Source: Candidatus Omnitrophota bacterium (lineage in GTDB: Bacteria > Omnitrophota > Gorgyraeia > Duberdicusellales > 4484-171). From it: a stretch of DNA of 11,310 nucleotides. The position numbers and the translations under genes are program-made. The DNA lies in contig JAQUOR010000036.1 in assembly GCA_028717025.1 (NCBI GenBank), positions 1 to 11,310 of the forward strand, in the 5' to 3' direction. Shown piece by piece: positions 1 through 4,853 of this stretch. The notes below the pieces were generated by a model. The model searched no databases, had not been told where the DNA came from, and saw only the letters and a program-made list of their open reading frames with translations. The first letter of the stretch is position 1. Each line of letters starts with the position of its first letter.

Positions 1-44
1 TGTTACATTAGAATTAGAATATATAAACGCAACCGGAAAAATAA

Positions 45-54
45 AAGGAGGTGA
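45..54 (+). promoter_or_regulatory. Near-perfect Shine-Dalgarno sequence
   Basis: The stretch AAGGAGGTGA is complementary to the conserved 3' end of bacterial 16S rRNA over ten bases. Its GGAGG core ends 6 bases before the ATG at 58. It is the strongest ribosome binding site in the window, clearly better than those of the full-length genes. This is the main reason to take the tiny downstream reading frame seriously. Confidence 0.8.
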
Positions 55-57
55 CCA

Positions 58-90
58 ATGGCAAAGAAGAAAAAAGCAAAAAAGAAATAG
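58..90 (+). CDS. Lysine-rich micro-ORF (10 aa), possibly the front of an interrupted gene
   Basis: The frame reads MAKKKKAKKK and ends at TAG (88-90). It starts 6 bases after a near-consensus Shine-Dalgarno core. Eight of the ten residues are lysine (K) and none is acidic. The same frame stays open after the TAG to a TGA at 154-156, giving a further basic segment (AIF, then MRCCYGKKPIKKASKKVK). I therefore see either a bona fide 10-residue peptide or the N-terminal part of a 32-codon basic protein broken by a CAG- or AAG-to-TAG change. A Rho-independent terminator closes the unit at 183-214. A dnaX-type slippery heptamer (A AAA AAG, correctly phased) lies at 78-84, but a -1 shift would give only a short unremarkable tail. 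Lysine/alanine-rich small proteins often bind nucleic acid. No function is claimed here. Confidence 0.45.
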   Translation: MAKKKKAKKK

Positions 91-156
91 GCGATATTCA
101 TGAGATGTTGTTACGGTAAAAAACCTATAAAAAAAGCTTCTAAGAAAGTAAAATGA
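91..156 (+). other. In-frame basic continuation after the TAG (18-aa ORF from 100)
   Basis: Directly after the TAG at 88-90 the same frame continues for 21 sense codons to TGA. An internal ATG at 100 would give MRCCYGKKPIKKASKKVK. No Shine-Dalgarno precedes that ATG, so independent initiation is doubtful; translation would need readthrough or reinitiation after the first frame. The amino-acid bias (8 K plus 1 R in 18) matches the upstream micro-ORF, which suggests both once formed one protein. Two adjacent cysteines (residues 3-4 of the internal ORF) are the only other distinctive residues. TAG is used as a normal stop for ribE and the ROK kinase in this window, so general TAG recoding is unlikely. 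Confidence 0.35.
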
Positions 157-182
157 AATAAGCATCTCAGATAGCGAGAGGG

Positions 183-214
183 CCCCGCGCGATAAAAGCG
201 CGGGGTTTAATTTT
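183..214 (+). terminator. Rho-independent terminator
   Basis: CCCCGCGC (183-190) pairs perfectly with GCGCGGGG (198-205) around a 7-base loop (GATAAAA). A T-rich tail, TTTAATTTTA, follows. This is a textbook intrinsic terminator. It ends the small lysine-rich unit and separates it from the hypA-like gene. Confidence 0.9.
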
Positions 215-216
215 AT

Positions 217-250
217 ACCGCGAAAACGCAAAACTCCCGCAAAGCCGCAA
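217..250. repeat. Short phased CCGC/CGC repeats upstream of the hypA-like gene
   Basis: Four C/G islands (CCGCG, ACGC, CCCGC, GCCGC) separated by A-rich spacers lie about 8 to 11 bases apart, centred near 220, 228, 239 and 247. They resemble a decayed, one-orientation version of the phased GCGGA repeats at 4371-4450. The similarity was judged by eye and may be chance. Confidence 0.25.
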
Positions 251-266
251 AAATAAAAAGATACCT

Positions 267-524
267 ATGCACGAATATCATTTAGTTAAATCGGTCATAA
301 AAACTATCGAAGCAAAAACTGCGCAGCTTAATACTATAAAAAAGATCTCTCTGATTAAAATCACTTTAGGCGACCTAAAAATGGTCACCAGAGAGCATTT
401 CACGGAAACCTTTAAAGAGGTTGCCCGGGGTACGATATGCGAAGGCGCAGCGTTAGATATCACGCAAGTACCAGGGGATGTTTTGATCGTTGAAAATATC
501 GAAGGTGAATTTAAAAAAGATTGA
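267..524 (+). CDS. HypA-like nickel chaperone lacking the zinc finger
   Basis: HypA delivers nickel to [NiFe]-hydrogenase (and sometimes urease) maturation. The 85-residue product begins MHEYHLV, matching the invariant MHE nickel-binding N-terminus (His2, Glu3). It keeps the usual N-domain pattern: a helix, then ISLIKITLGDL (residues 27-37), a F-x-E helix, GT...EGA (residues 55-61) and LDITQVP. HypA is normally about 113-120 residues, with a CxxC...CxxC zinc module after this point. Here there is one cysteine only (Cys58), and residues 71-80 read DVLIVENIEG, which resembles the extreme C-terminal strand of ordinary HypA (roughly GxELxVxxIEVE). The pattern therefore looks like a precise loss of the zinc module rather than a simple C-terminal truncation. 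The next 80 bases show no zinc-finger codons in any + frame, so a frameshift does not explain it. No clear Shine-Dalgarno precedes the ATG; the start is fixed by the conserved MHE. No hydrogenase or hypB gene is in the window. Confidence 0.8.
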   Translation: MHEYHLVKSVIKTIEAKTAQLNTIKKISLIKITLGDLKMVTREHFTETFKEVARGTICEGAALDITQVPGDVLIVENIEGEFKKD

Positions 525-525
525 T

Positions 526-585
526 ACGTTCGGCGGCGCTTAAGTATTCCTTAAGCGCAAACCCGGGTTGAAACCCGGGGAACGT
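526..585. repeat. Double-hairpin (three-way-junction-like) element after the hypA-like stop
   Basis: Starting one base after the stop codon, ACGTT (526-530) can pair with AACGT (581-585), enclosing two perfect hairpins. Hairpin 1 is GCGCTTAAG (536-544) with CTTAAGCGC (550-558), loop TATTC. Hairpin 2 is CCCGGGT (562-568) with ACCCGGG (573-579), loop TGAA. No uninterrupted T tract follows directly, although TTTTT runs lie at about 598 and 609. It could be an imperfect terminator, an mRNA 3'-stabilising structure, or a dispersed palindromic element. Confidence 0.6.
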
Positions 586-713
586 CGAATGGGTTGATTT
601 TTGCAGCGTTTTTGAGGCCCCCGCTAAACTTTAAAACTGTTTGTATCCTAAACATACCGCGACTACCCTTCATATTTCTTTCTATAAGTTCATTTAATTC
701 CCTCTGTATTCTT

Positions 714-741
714 TTGAAAATAATTGATTACGCTATATAAT
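714..741 (+). promoter_or_regulatory. Sigma70-type promoter for the GT9/GT-C pair
   Basis: TTGAAA (714-719) and a perfect TATAAT (736-741) are separated by 16 bases. Transcription would start near 748, giving a leader of about 32 bases before the ATG at 780. That leader has no recognisable Shine-Dalgarno. Confidence 0.75.
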
Positions 742-779
742 AGATTCCGGGGCGGCTGTCTATTAAGCCAAAATACACC

Positions 780-1991
780 ATGACTATCGAATTAATGCGG
801 CACGTAGATTATTGGGTGGGGATACCGCTGTGTTTTGCCTTAAATAGTTTTAACTTTTTTGCGCGCCTGATAGATTTATTCAAAAAAAGGGGGCTTCCAC
901 AGTATAAAAAAATACTCTATATCAAATTATCGGAAATGGGAGCAATAATATTGGCATATTCTCTCATAAAAAAAATGCGGGAAGAGCATAGCGAAGCCGG
1001 AATATTTTTTCTCACTTTTAAAAAAAATAAAGAAATATTTCAAGCGCTGGGAGAGATTGTCCCTGACGCCAACGTGTTAACCATACGAGATGAATCTTTG
1101 ATTTCGTTCTCTTTTGACACCGTAAAGGCAATACGCCGGTTGCGCCGTGAAAATATCGACATCACCTTTGACTTAGAGTTTTTTTCACGTTTCACGGCAG
1201 TGCTCGCCTATTTGACCGGCGGCAAGAAACGAGTTGGATTTTCCCGATATTCATTCGAGGGATTATATCGCGGGAACCTCTTTACTCATGCAATAGCATA
1301 TAACCCTTTGCTTCATATTTCGGAAACATATCTATCTTTGCACCAAACAATCACCAACGACAGAAAGAATTCCCCGGAATTGAAAGAAACTGTTGCCGAC
1401 AATACGATACAGGCACCGCATTTTATTTCTAACGAGGAAACGCGCAAGGGGGTACTTGAAAAAATAAAACCGTACAAAATTTCAGGCGACACTCGGCTGA
1501 TTCTTGTTAACCCTGGCGAAGGGATGCTGCCGCTTAGAGAATGGTCCCTGAAGAACTTTACATACATATGCAAAGAGCTGCTCAACGACGAAAAAAATTA
1601 TATTTGCATTGCAGGGACAGCAAATAAATACAAGAAAGAGATCCGCCTCCATGCTGCGCTTAACAATCCCCGCTGCATCAATCTGGTAGGAAAAACAAGC
1701 ATTATTGAGCTCCTGGAACTTTTTTCTCTGGCGCATATTTTAATCGCCAATGATTGCGGCCTATCGCATATCGCTGCATTGACATCGATTGAAAAATTTA
1801 TCATTTTTGGTCCGGAAAGTCCTCAAATTTTTTCTCCGTTGGATGAACATACACAGCTTTTGTATGCCCGTATGCCGTGTTCTCCGTGTCTCTCGGTGCT
1901 CAATCATCGCAACTCACGGTGTAAAAACAATATATGCTTGCAGGCAGTCGATCCCCGTGACGTATTAATGCGCATCAAGAAATTTCTATAA
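780..1991 (+). CDS. GT9 (heptosyltransferase-like) glycosyltransferase
   Basis: Predicted to transfer a sugar from a nucleotide-activated donor (ADP-heptose in characterised members) to a lipopolysaccharide or related acceptor at the cytoplasmic face of the inner membrane. The 403-residue length is slightly above the usual 320-380. The N-terminus has a hydrophobic segment (about residues 10-30) before the first Rossmann strand, ILYIKLSEMGA (residues 45-55), the counterpart of the family's IRLSxxGD. The second domain has VNPGEG, then ICIAGT, then NDCGLSHIAA (from 324) and FGPE (343-346), matching the GT9 donor-site signature NDSGxxH...FGPT, with Cys326 in place of Ser. A C-terminal cluster of cysteines (367, 370, 381, 386) looks like a metal or structural site and is not typical of E. 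coli WaaC/WaaF. The start lacks a Shine-Dalgarno; an alternative ATG six codons in (MRHVDYW) cannot be excluded. The gene is followed after 14 bases by a membrane GT-C protein, and the two are probably co-transcribed. Exact substrate unknown. Confidence 0.85.
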   Translation: MTIELMRHVDYWVGIPLCFALNSFNFFARLIDLFKKRGLPQYKKILYIKLSEMGAIILAYSLIKKMREEHSEAGIFFLTFKKNKEIFQALGEIVPDANVLTIRDESLISFSFDTVKAIRRLRRENIDITFDLEFFSRFTAVLAYLTGGKKRVGFSRYSFEGLYRGNLFTHAIAYNPLLHISETYLSLHQTITNDRKNSPELKETVADNTIQAPHFISNEETRKGVLEKIKPYKISGDTRLILVNPGEGMLPLREWSLKNFTYICKELLNDEKNYICIAGTANKYKKEIRLHAALNNPRCINLVGKTSIIELLELFSLAHILIANDCGLSHIAALTSIEKFIIFGPESPQIFSPLDEHTQLLYARMPCSPCLSVLNHRNSRCKNNICLQAVDPRDVLMRIKKFL

Positions 1992-2005
1992 CGATACCCA
2001 TTCAT

Positions 2006-3721
2006 GTGAAAATAAAAACAGACATTATCTTCATTGCGTTAATAGTATTGTGCACATTTTGTGCGTACGCTCCGTCTCTTACTAATTCGTTTGTGTGGGA
2101 CGATTATTATGTCGTTGTTGACAACACCTTCGTTAAATCCTGGAATAATTTTCCTGCTCTCTTTTCAAAAAACTATCTTAGTCCCTTTGTAAAACATGGC
2201 GATCTTTCTACTGTCGACTATACTGTCGGCTCAGGCGAAACTTCCTATCGGCCCTTAGCCACTCTGTCGTATTTTTTTGATTATACCTTCTGGAAACTCA
2301 ATCCTTTCGGATACCATCTTACCAATCTCTGTTTGCATATCCTCAATTCTCTTTTGCTTTACAGTGTAACATTTTTGCTCATTCGCAACAAACCGGCAGC
2401 GTTGGCAGCAGCTCTCTTGTTTTCCTTACATCCGATAAACTCGGAAGCAGTCAATGTAATATCTTTTAGGGAGGACTTACTCGTATTTTTATTCTACATG
2501 GCTTCGTTTGCACTATACATAACCCTCGACAGCGTTCGAGCCTCAAAACGCATCGTACGTTATATTTTTTCCTGCTTTCTTTTTTTCCTTGCGTTATTCT
2601 CTAAGGAAATGGCGATAACTTTTCCGGCTGCATTGATTCTCTATGATTATTTTTTTACTGATCGTACTTTCAAGGCCTTTTTTACAAAAAGGCGGCTGTT
2701 TCGCTATGGCGGGTACGTGCTTGTCGCCTTATTTTATCTGTGGGTGCGCTTTGCCGTTTTTGTAAATACAACCGAGGTCCCGGGCGTATATCCCGGGGGG
2801 TCTTTTTATTCAAATTTTCTCACAATGTCCAGAGTAGTAAGTGTGTATCTCCAATGGATTTTTCTCCCAATCGATATCCCTGCTTTTTTACCCAGCCAGC
2901 CTTATTTGTTCTCGAAATCTCTCCTTGATCCGGGAGTCATGATGTCGATTGCGTTGATATTACTTTGTGCAATACTTGCGTTAAAAATACGCAGGATATC
3001 GAAAAAAATATCGTTTGCTATACTTTGGTTTTTCGTCACTCTTGCGCCGGCAATGAATATATTGCCGCTCATGAATCACATTGCAAGCCGATATGTATAT
3101 CTCCCTTTGGCGGGATTTTGCTTTTTGTCTGCGGAGACCATCGCACGGGTGAGCAGCATAAAAATTTCTCCTGCGATCTTGTCTTTCCTGATAAAAATTT
3201 CTCGTGCTTTCCTGATAGCGTTATTACTCATCTACGGGCTGGTAACTTTCATGAAAACTTTTTCCTGGAAAGATAATGCCGTATTGTTTTTGGAAATGAC
3301 GCAACGCTTTCCCTCCAATGCGGCGGCGCATGCAACTTTTGGGGATTGTTTCGCCAGGGCGCATTTATTTGAAAACTCTATTGCCGAGTACCGAACCGCT
3401 TTGGCGTTAAACCCTCGATTGGTCGAAGCATACAATAATCTGGGTATCGCGTATGGGGAAGTAAAACAATATGAAAAATCGGTAGATTGTTTCCAGCGAG
3501 CAATTGAAATCGACCCCTTGTATGCAGATGCCTATAGTAACCTCGGCATCACGTACGCAAGGATGCATGAGGAAAAAAAGGCCCTTGCGTCGTGGACGCA
3601 GGTATTACGCATCAATCCCCGGCATAGGGGCGCCAAAGAAAATTTAAAAATTTTCTATCGGCACAAGAGTCGTCACTCCCGGCAAAGATTTGAGGCAAAG
3701 TATCTTACAAACTTTCATTAA
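2006..3721 (+). CDS. TMTC-like GT-C membrane glycosyltransferase with C-terminal TPRs
   Basis: A polytopic inner-membrane protein of 571 residues. Residues 1 to about 420 hold many hydrophobic segments. The FVWDD motif (residues 29-33) sits in the first extracytoplasmic loop, where GT-C enzymes carry catalytic acidic residues. YRPLATLSYFFDY (from 81) and LHPINSEAV...REDLL (141-159) resemble the TMTC/PMT-like family signature HPxxxEAVxxxxxRxDLL. A DUF1736-like stretch spans about residues 250-300. Three 34-residue tetratricopeptide repeats follow at 439-472, 473-506 and 507-540, then a basic tail. TMTC proteins in animals O-mannosylate proteins using lipid-linked mannose; a bacterial member probably uses a polyprenyl-phosphate sugar, but donor and acceptor are unknown. 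The start is GTG; the overlapping ATG two bases upstream meets TGA at once. There is no clear Shine-Dalgarno. The gene lies 14 bases after the GT9 gene, consistent with one envelope-glycosylation unit. Confidence 0.8.
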   Translation: MKIKTDIIFIALIVLCTFCAYAPSLTNSFVWDDYYVVVDNTFVKSWNNFPALFSKNYLSPFVKHGDLSTVDYTVGSGETSYRPLATLSYFFDYTFWKLNPFGYHLTNLCLHILNSLLLYSVTFLLIRNKPAALAAALLFSLHPINSEAVNVISFREDLLVFLFYMASFALYITLDSVRASKRIVRYIFSCFLFFLALFSKEMAITFPAALILYDYFFTDRTFKAFFTKRRLFRYGGYVLVALFYLWVRFAVFVNTTEVPGVYPGGSFYSNFLTMSRVVSVYLQWIFLPIDIPAFLPSQPYLFSKSLLDPGVMMSIALILLCAILALKIRRISKKISFAILWFFVTLAPAMNILPLMNHIASRYVYLPLAGFCFLSAETIARVSSIKISPAILSFLIKISRAFLIALLLIYGLVTFMKTFSWKDNAVLFLEMTQRFPSNAAAHATFGDCFARAHLFENSIAEYRTALALNPRLVEAYNNLGIAYGEVKQYEKSVDCFQRAIEIDPLYADAYSNLGITYARMHEEKKALASWTQVLRINPRHRGAKENLKIFYRHKSRHSRQRFEAKYLTNFH

Positions 3722-3760
3722 TTGTCCTTCATTTTGTTATTGTTTTATTGGTTGATATCT

Positions 3761-3790
3761 TTGGCTTTTTATGCTCTTCTATGATATAAT
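3761..3790 (+). promoter_or_regulatory. Extended -10 promoter for riboflavin synthase
   Basis: TTGGCT (3761-3766), an 18-base spacer and TATAAT (3785-3790) preceded by TG (TGATATAAT) form a strong extended -10 promoter. Transcription would begin about 3797, only some 5-6 bases before the ATG at 3803, so the message would be nearly leaderless. Confidence 0.75.
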
Positions 3791-3802
3791 CTCGCAATTA
3801 AA

Positions 3803-4390
3803 ATGTTTACCGGCATAGTAAAAGAGATAGGGCAAGTTGAAACATTCTTAAAGCGGGGCACCGCAGCCACTCTGGGAATTCGTTCGAAAACGGTTTCCCT
3901 AGAAACATCGGCCTCTGATAGCGTCGCCATAAATGGAGCGTGCCTTACCGTAACAGAGAAAAAAAATGATTTGCTTTTTTTTGACACGGTGGAATCGACA
4001 CTTGAAAAGACCAACCTTGCGAAACTTAAAAAAGGCGATTTCGTTAATGTAGAGCCGGCGCTTAAAGTGGGGGATAAACTCGGTGGCCATTTTGTATTGG
4101 GTCACGTTGATACCACAGCGCGGCTGCGCCGGGTGATTAAAAAAAGTACGTATTGGCAATTGGAGGTGGAATTGCCCGCTAAAGTACGTACGCATATTGT
4201 AGAAAACGGCTCATTGACGCTGGAAGGGATATCCCTGACAATTAAAAAAATATATCCGCGTTATTTTACTCTTGATATAATTCCTTTTACCTGCGGACAC
4301 ACGAATATAAAATATAAGAAGCCGGGCGACCGGCTTAACATAGAATTTGATTATCTTTTGAAAAAATTAGAAGCGGAAAAACGCGGATAG
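3803..4390 (+). CDS. ribE: Riboflavin synthase, alpha subunit
   Basis: Catalyses the dismutation of two 6,7-dimethyl-8-ribityllumazine molecules to riboflavin plus the pyrimidinedione precursor, the last step of riboflavin synthesis. The 195-residue protein (family about 200-215) shows the expected tandem lumazine-binding barrels. Barrel 1 has MFTGIV (1-6), NGACLTV (44-50) and FDTVESTLEKTN. The junction GHFVLGHVDTTARL (95-108) leads to barrel 2 with GSLTLEGISLTI (136-147) and IIPFTCGHTN (159-168). The conserved MFTGI fixes the start, yet no Shine-Dalgarno precedes it and the predicted transcript begins only a few bases upstream. The last codons (EAEKRG) are read from a phased GCGGA repeat that continues downstream, so the C-terminus may have been altered by it. 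No other rib gene is adjacent and there is no room for an FMN riboswitch, so the gene stands alone. Confidence 0.96.
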   Translation: MFTGIVKEIGQVETFLKRGTAATLGIRSKTVSLETSASDSVAINGACLTVTEKKNDLLFFDTVESTLEKTNLAKLKKGDFVNVEPALKVGDKLGGHFVLGHVDTTARLRRVIKKSTYWQLEVELPAKVRTHIVENGSLTLEGISLTIKKIYPRYFTLDIIPFTCGHTNIKYKKPGDRLNIEFDYLLKKLEAEKRG

Positions 4391-4450
4391 CTACGCGGAA
4401 ATACGCTGAGATTCGGCGTTAATCCGCGTTTAAATCTGCGGGAATCCGCA
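4371..4450. repeat. Roughly 10-bp-phased palindromic GCGGA/TCCGC repeats
   Basis: Starting inside the last codons of ribE, GCGG-like cores occur near 4374, 4384, 4395 and 4405 and switch to the opposite orientation (CGGCG, TCCGCG, CTGCGG, TCCGCA) near 4415, 4424, 4437 and 4447. The spacing is about one helical turn. AAACGCGGAT (4379-4388) pairs perfectly with ATCCGCGTTT (4422-4431), and TGCGG (4437-4441) with CCGCA (4446-4450). The array ends 9 bases before the tRNA. It looks like a REP-like or other dispersed palindromic element; function not inferred. Confidence 0.6.
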
Positions 4451-4459
4451 TCTATCGTC

Positions 4460-4537
4460 CGGGGCGTGGCTCAGTTCGGCTAGAGCGCTTGGTTCGGGAC
4501 CAAGAGGTCGGTGGTTCAAATCCACTCGCCCCGACCA
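4460..4537 (+). tRNA. tRNA-Pro (anticodon CGG)
   Basis: Full cloverleaf. The acceptor stem is CGGGGCG (4460-4466) with CGCCCCG (4527-4533), then discriminator A and an encoded CCA (4535-4537). The D arm is GCTC/GAGC. The anticodon stem CTTGG/CCAAG encloses TTCGGGA with anticodon CGG at 4495-4497, reading proline codon CCG. The T arm is GGTGG, TTCAAAT, CCACT. No clear promoter lies in front, so it may be co-transcribed with ribE or start within the repeat. Confidence 0.96.
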
Positions 4538-4762
4538 GTATTTTAAAAGTAGGGGCCATGCGTAACGTTGGTAGTTCTCCCGCCACGCTGTATCTGCCAA
4601 AATTCCCTTTGGTAATTGCGGGCTGTAAGTAATGGTTCGGCAACCGGCAAGGGTAACCAAGTTCGTCGGCCAGACTCTCCTAACCATATCCGATGAACGT
4701 TACCAGTATCTTGTCTCTCATAGAGCTACCTAATGCTGTCGTAAAAAGCCTTTCCTGTGCAT

Positions 4763-4817
4763 GAAAAATAGCCGAAATTTATGGCAATTTTCCCACAAAG
4801 GCTATTTCTCACTTTTT
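4763..4817 (+). terminator. Hairpin with T-rich tail, possible weak terminator
   Basis: AAATAGCC (4766-4773) pairs with GGCTATTT (4800-4807); after a one-base mismatch, GA/TC extends the stem. An inner AAATT/AATTT helix can form within the loop. A CTTTTT run sits at 4812-4817, about 5 bases beyond the stem, which is later than usual for intrinsic termination. It lies just before the -35 of the next promoter, so it may end the tRNA-side transcript or act as an operator-like palindrome. Confidence 0.4.
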
Positions 4818-4819
4818 AA

Positions 4820-4847
4820 TTGCAAAGCGGAAATTATCCGATAAAAT
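4820..4847 (+). promoter_or_regulatory. Promoter of the ROK-tal-lptD-ugd-wbpA operon
   Basis: TTGCAA (4820-4825), a 16-base spacer and TAAAAT (4842-4847). The expected start site, about 7 bases past the -10, falls on or next to the A of the ATG at 4854, predicting a leaderless mRNA. Confidence 0.6.
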
Positions 4848-4853
4848 AAGGCA

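Larger units (their letters stand above)
4538..4853. other. Non-coding stretch with inverted repeats between tRNA-Pro and the ROK operon
   Basis: No supported gene is seen in these 316 bases. GTAACGTT (4562-4569) is matched by its inverted copy AACGTTAC (4696-4703), enclosing about 126 bases that include the small hairpin GGTTCGGCAACC near 4635. A second hairpin and a promoter lie at 4763-4847. Reverse-strand frames are open here, but the recognisable part is only an antisense reading of the tRNA. An unannotated structured RNA or a decayed mobile fragment is possible. Confidence 0.5.

Noticed and set aside
1..44. Promoter for the lysine-rich micro-unit (TATAAA at 22-27)
   Set aside because: The -35 would fall at or before the window edge and no good hexamer is visible at the right spacing, so it cannot be supported.
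58..156. Genome-wide recoding of TAG (for example pyrrolysine) to explain the split micro-ORF
   Set aside because: ribE and the ROK kinase both end at TAG at positions expected for their families, so TAG is a normal stop here.
526..585. attC-like recombination site
   Set aside because: The ends do not match the RYYYAAC/GTTRRRY integron core sites, and no integron integrase or gene-cassette array is present.
591..700. Reverse-strand 40-codon frame in the gap before the GT9 gene
   Set aside because: It has no domain, runs into the double-hairpin element, and could arise by chance; evidence is too thin to list.
3722..3802. FMN riboswitch ahead of riboflavin synthase
   Set aside because: Only 81 bases separate the genes, and the promoter is placed against the ATG, so no transcribed leader could hold the aptamer.
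4430..4687. Reverse-strand frame of 85 codons containing SGRVDLNHRPLGPEPS
   Set aside because: That peptide is the well-known artefact of translating a tRNA gene backwards; the remainder shows no recognisable domain and no ribosome site. The tRNA-Pro explains it.
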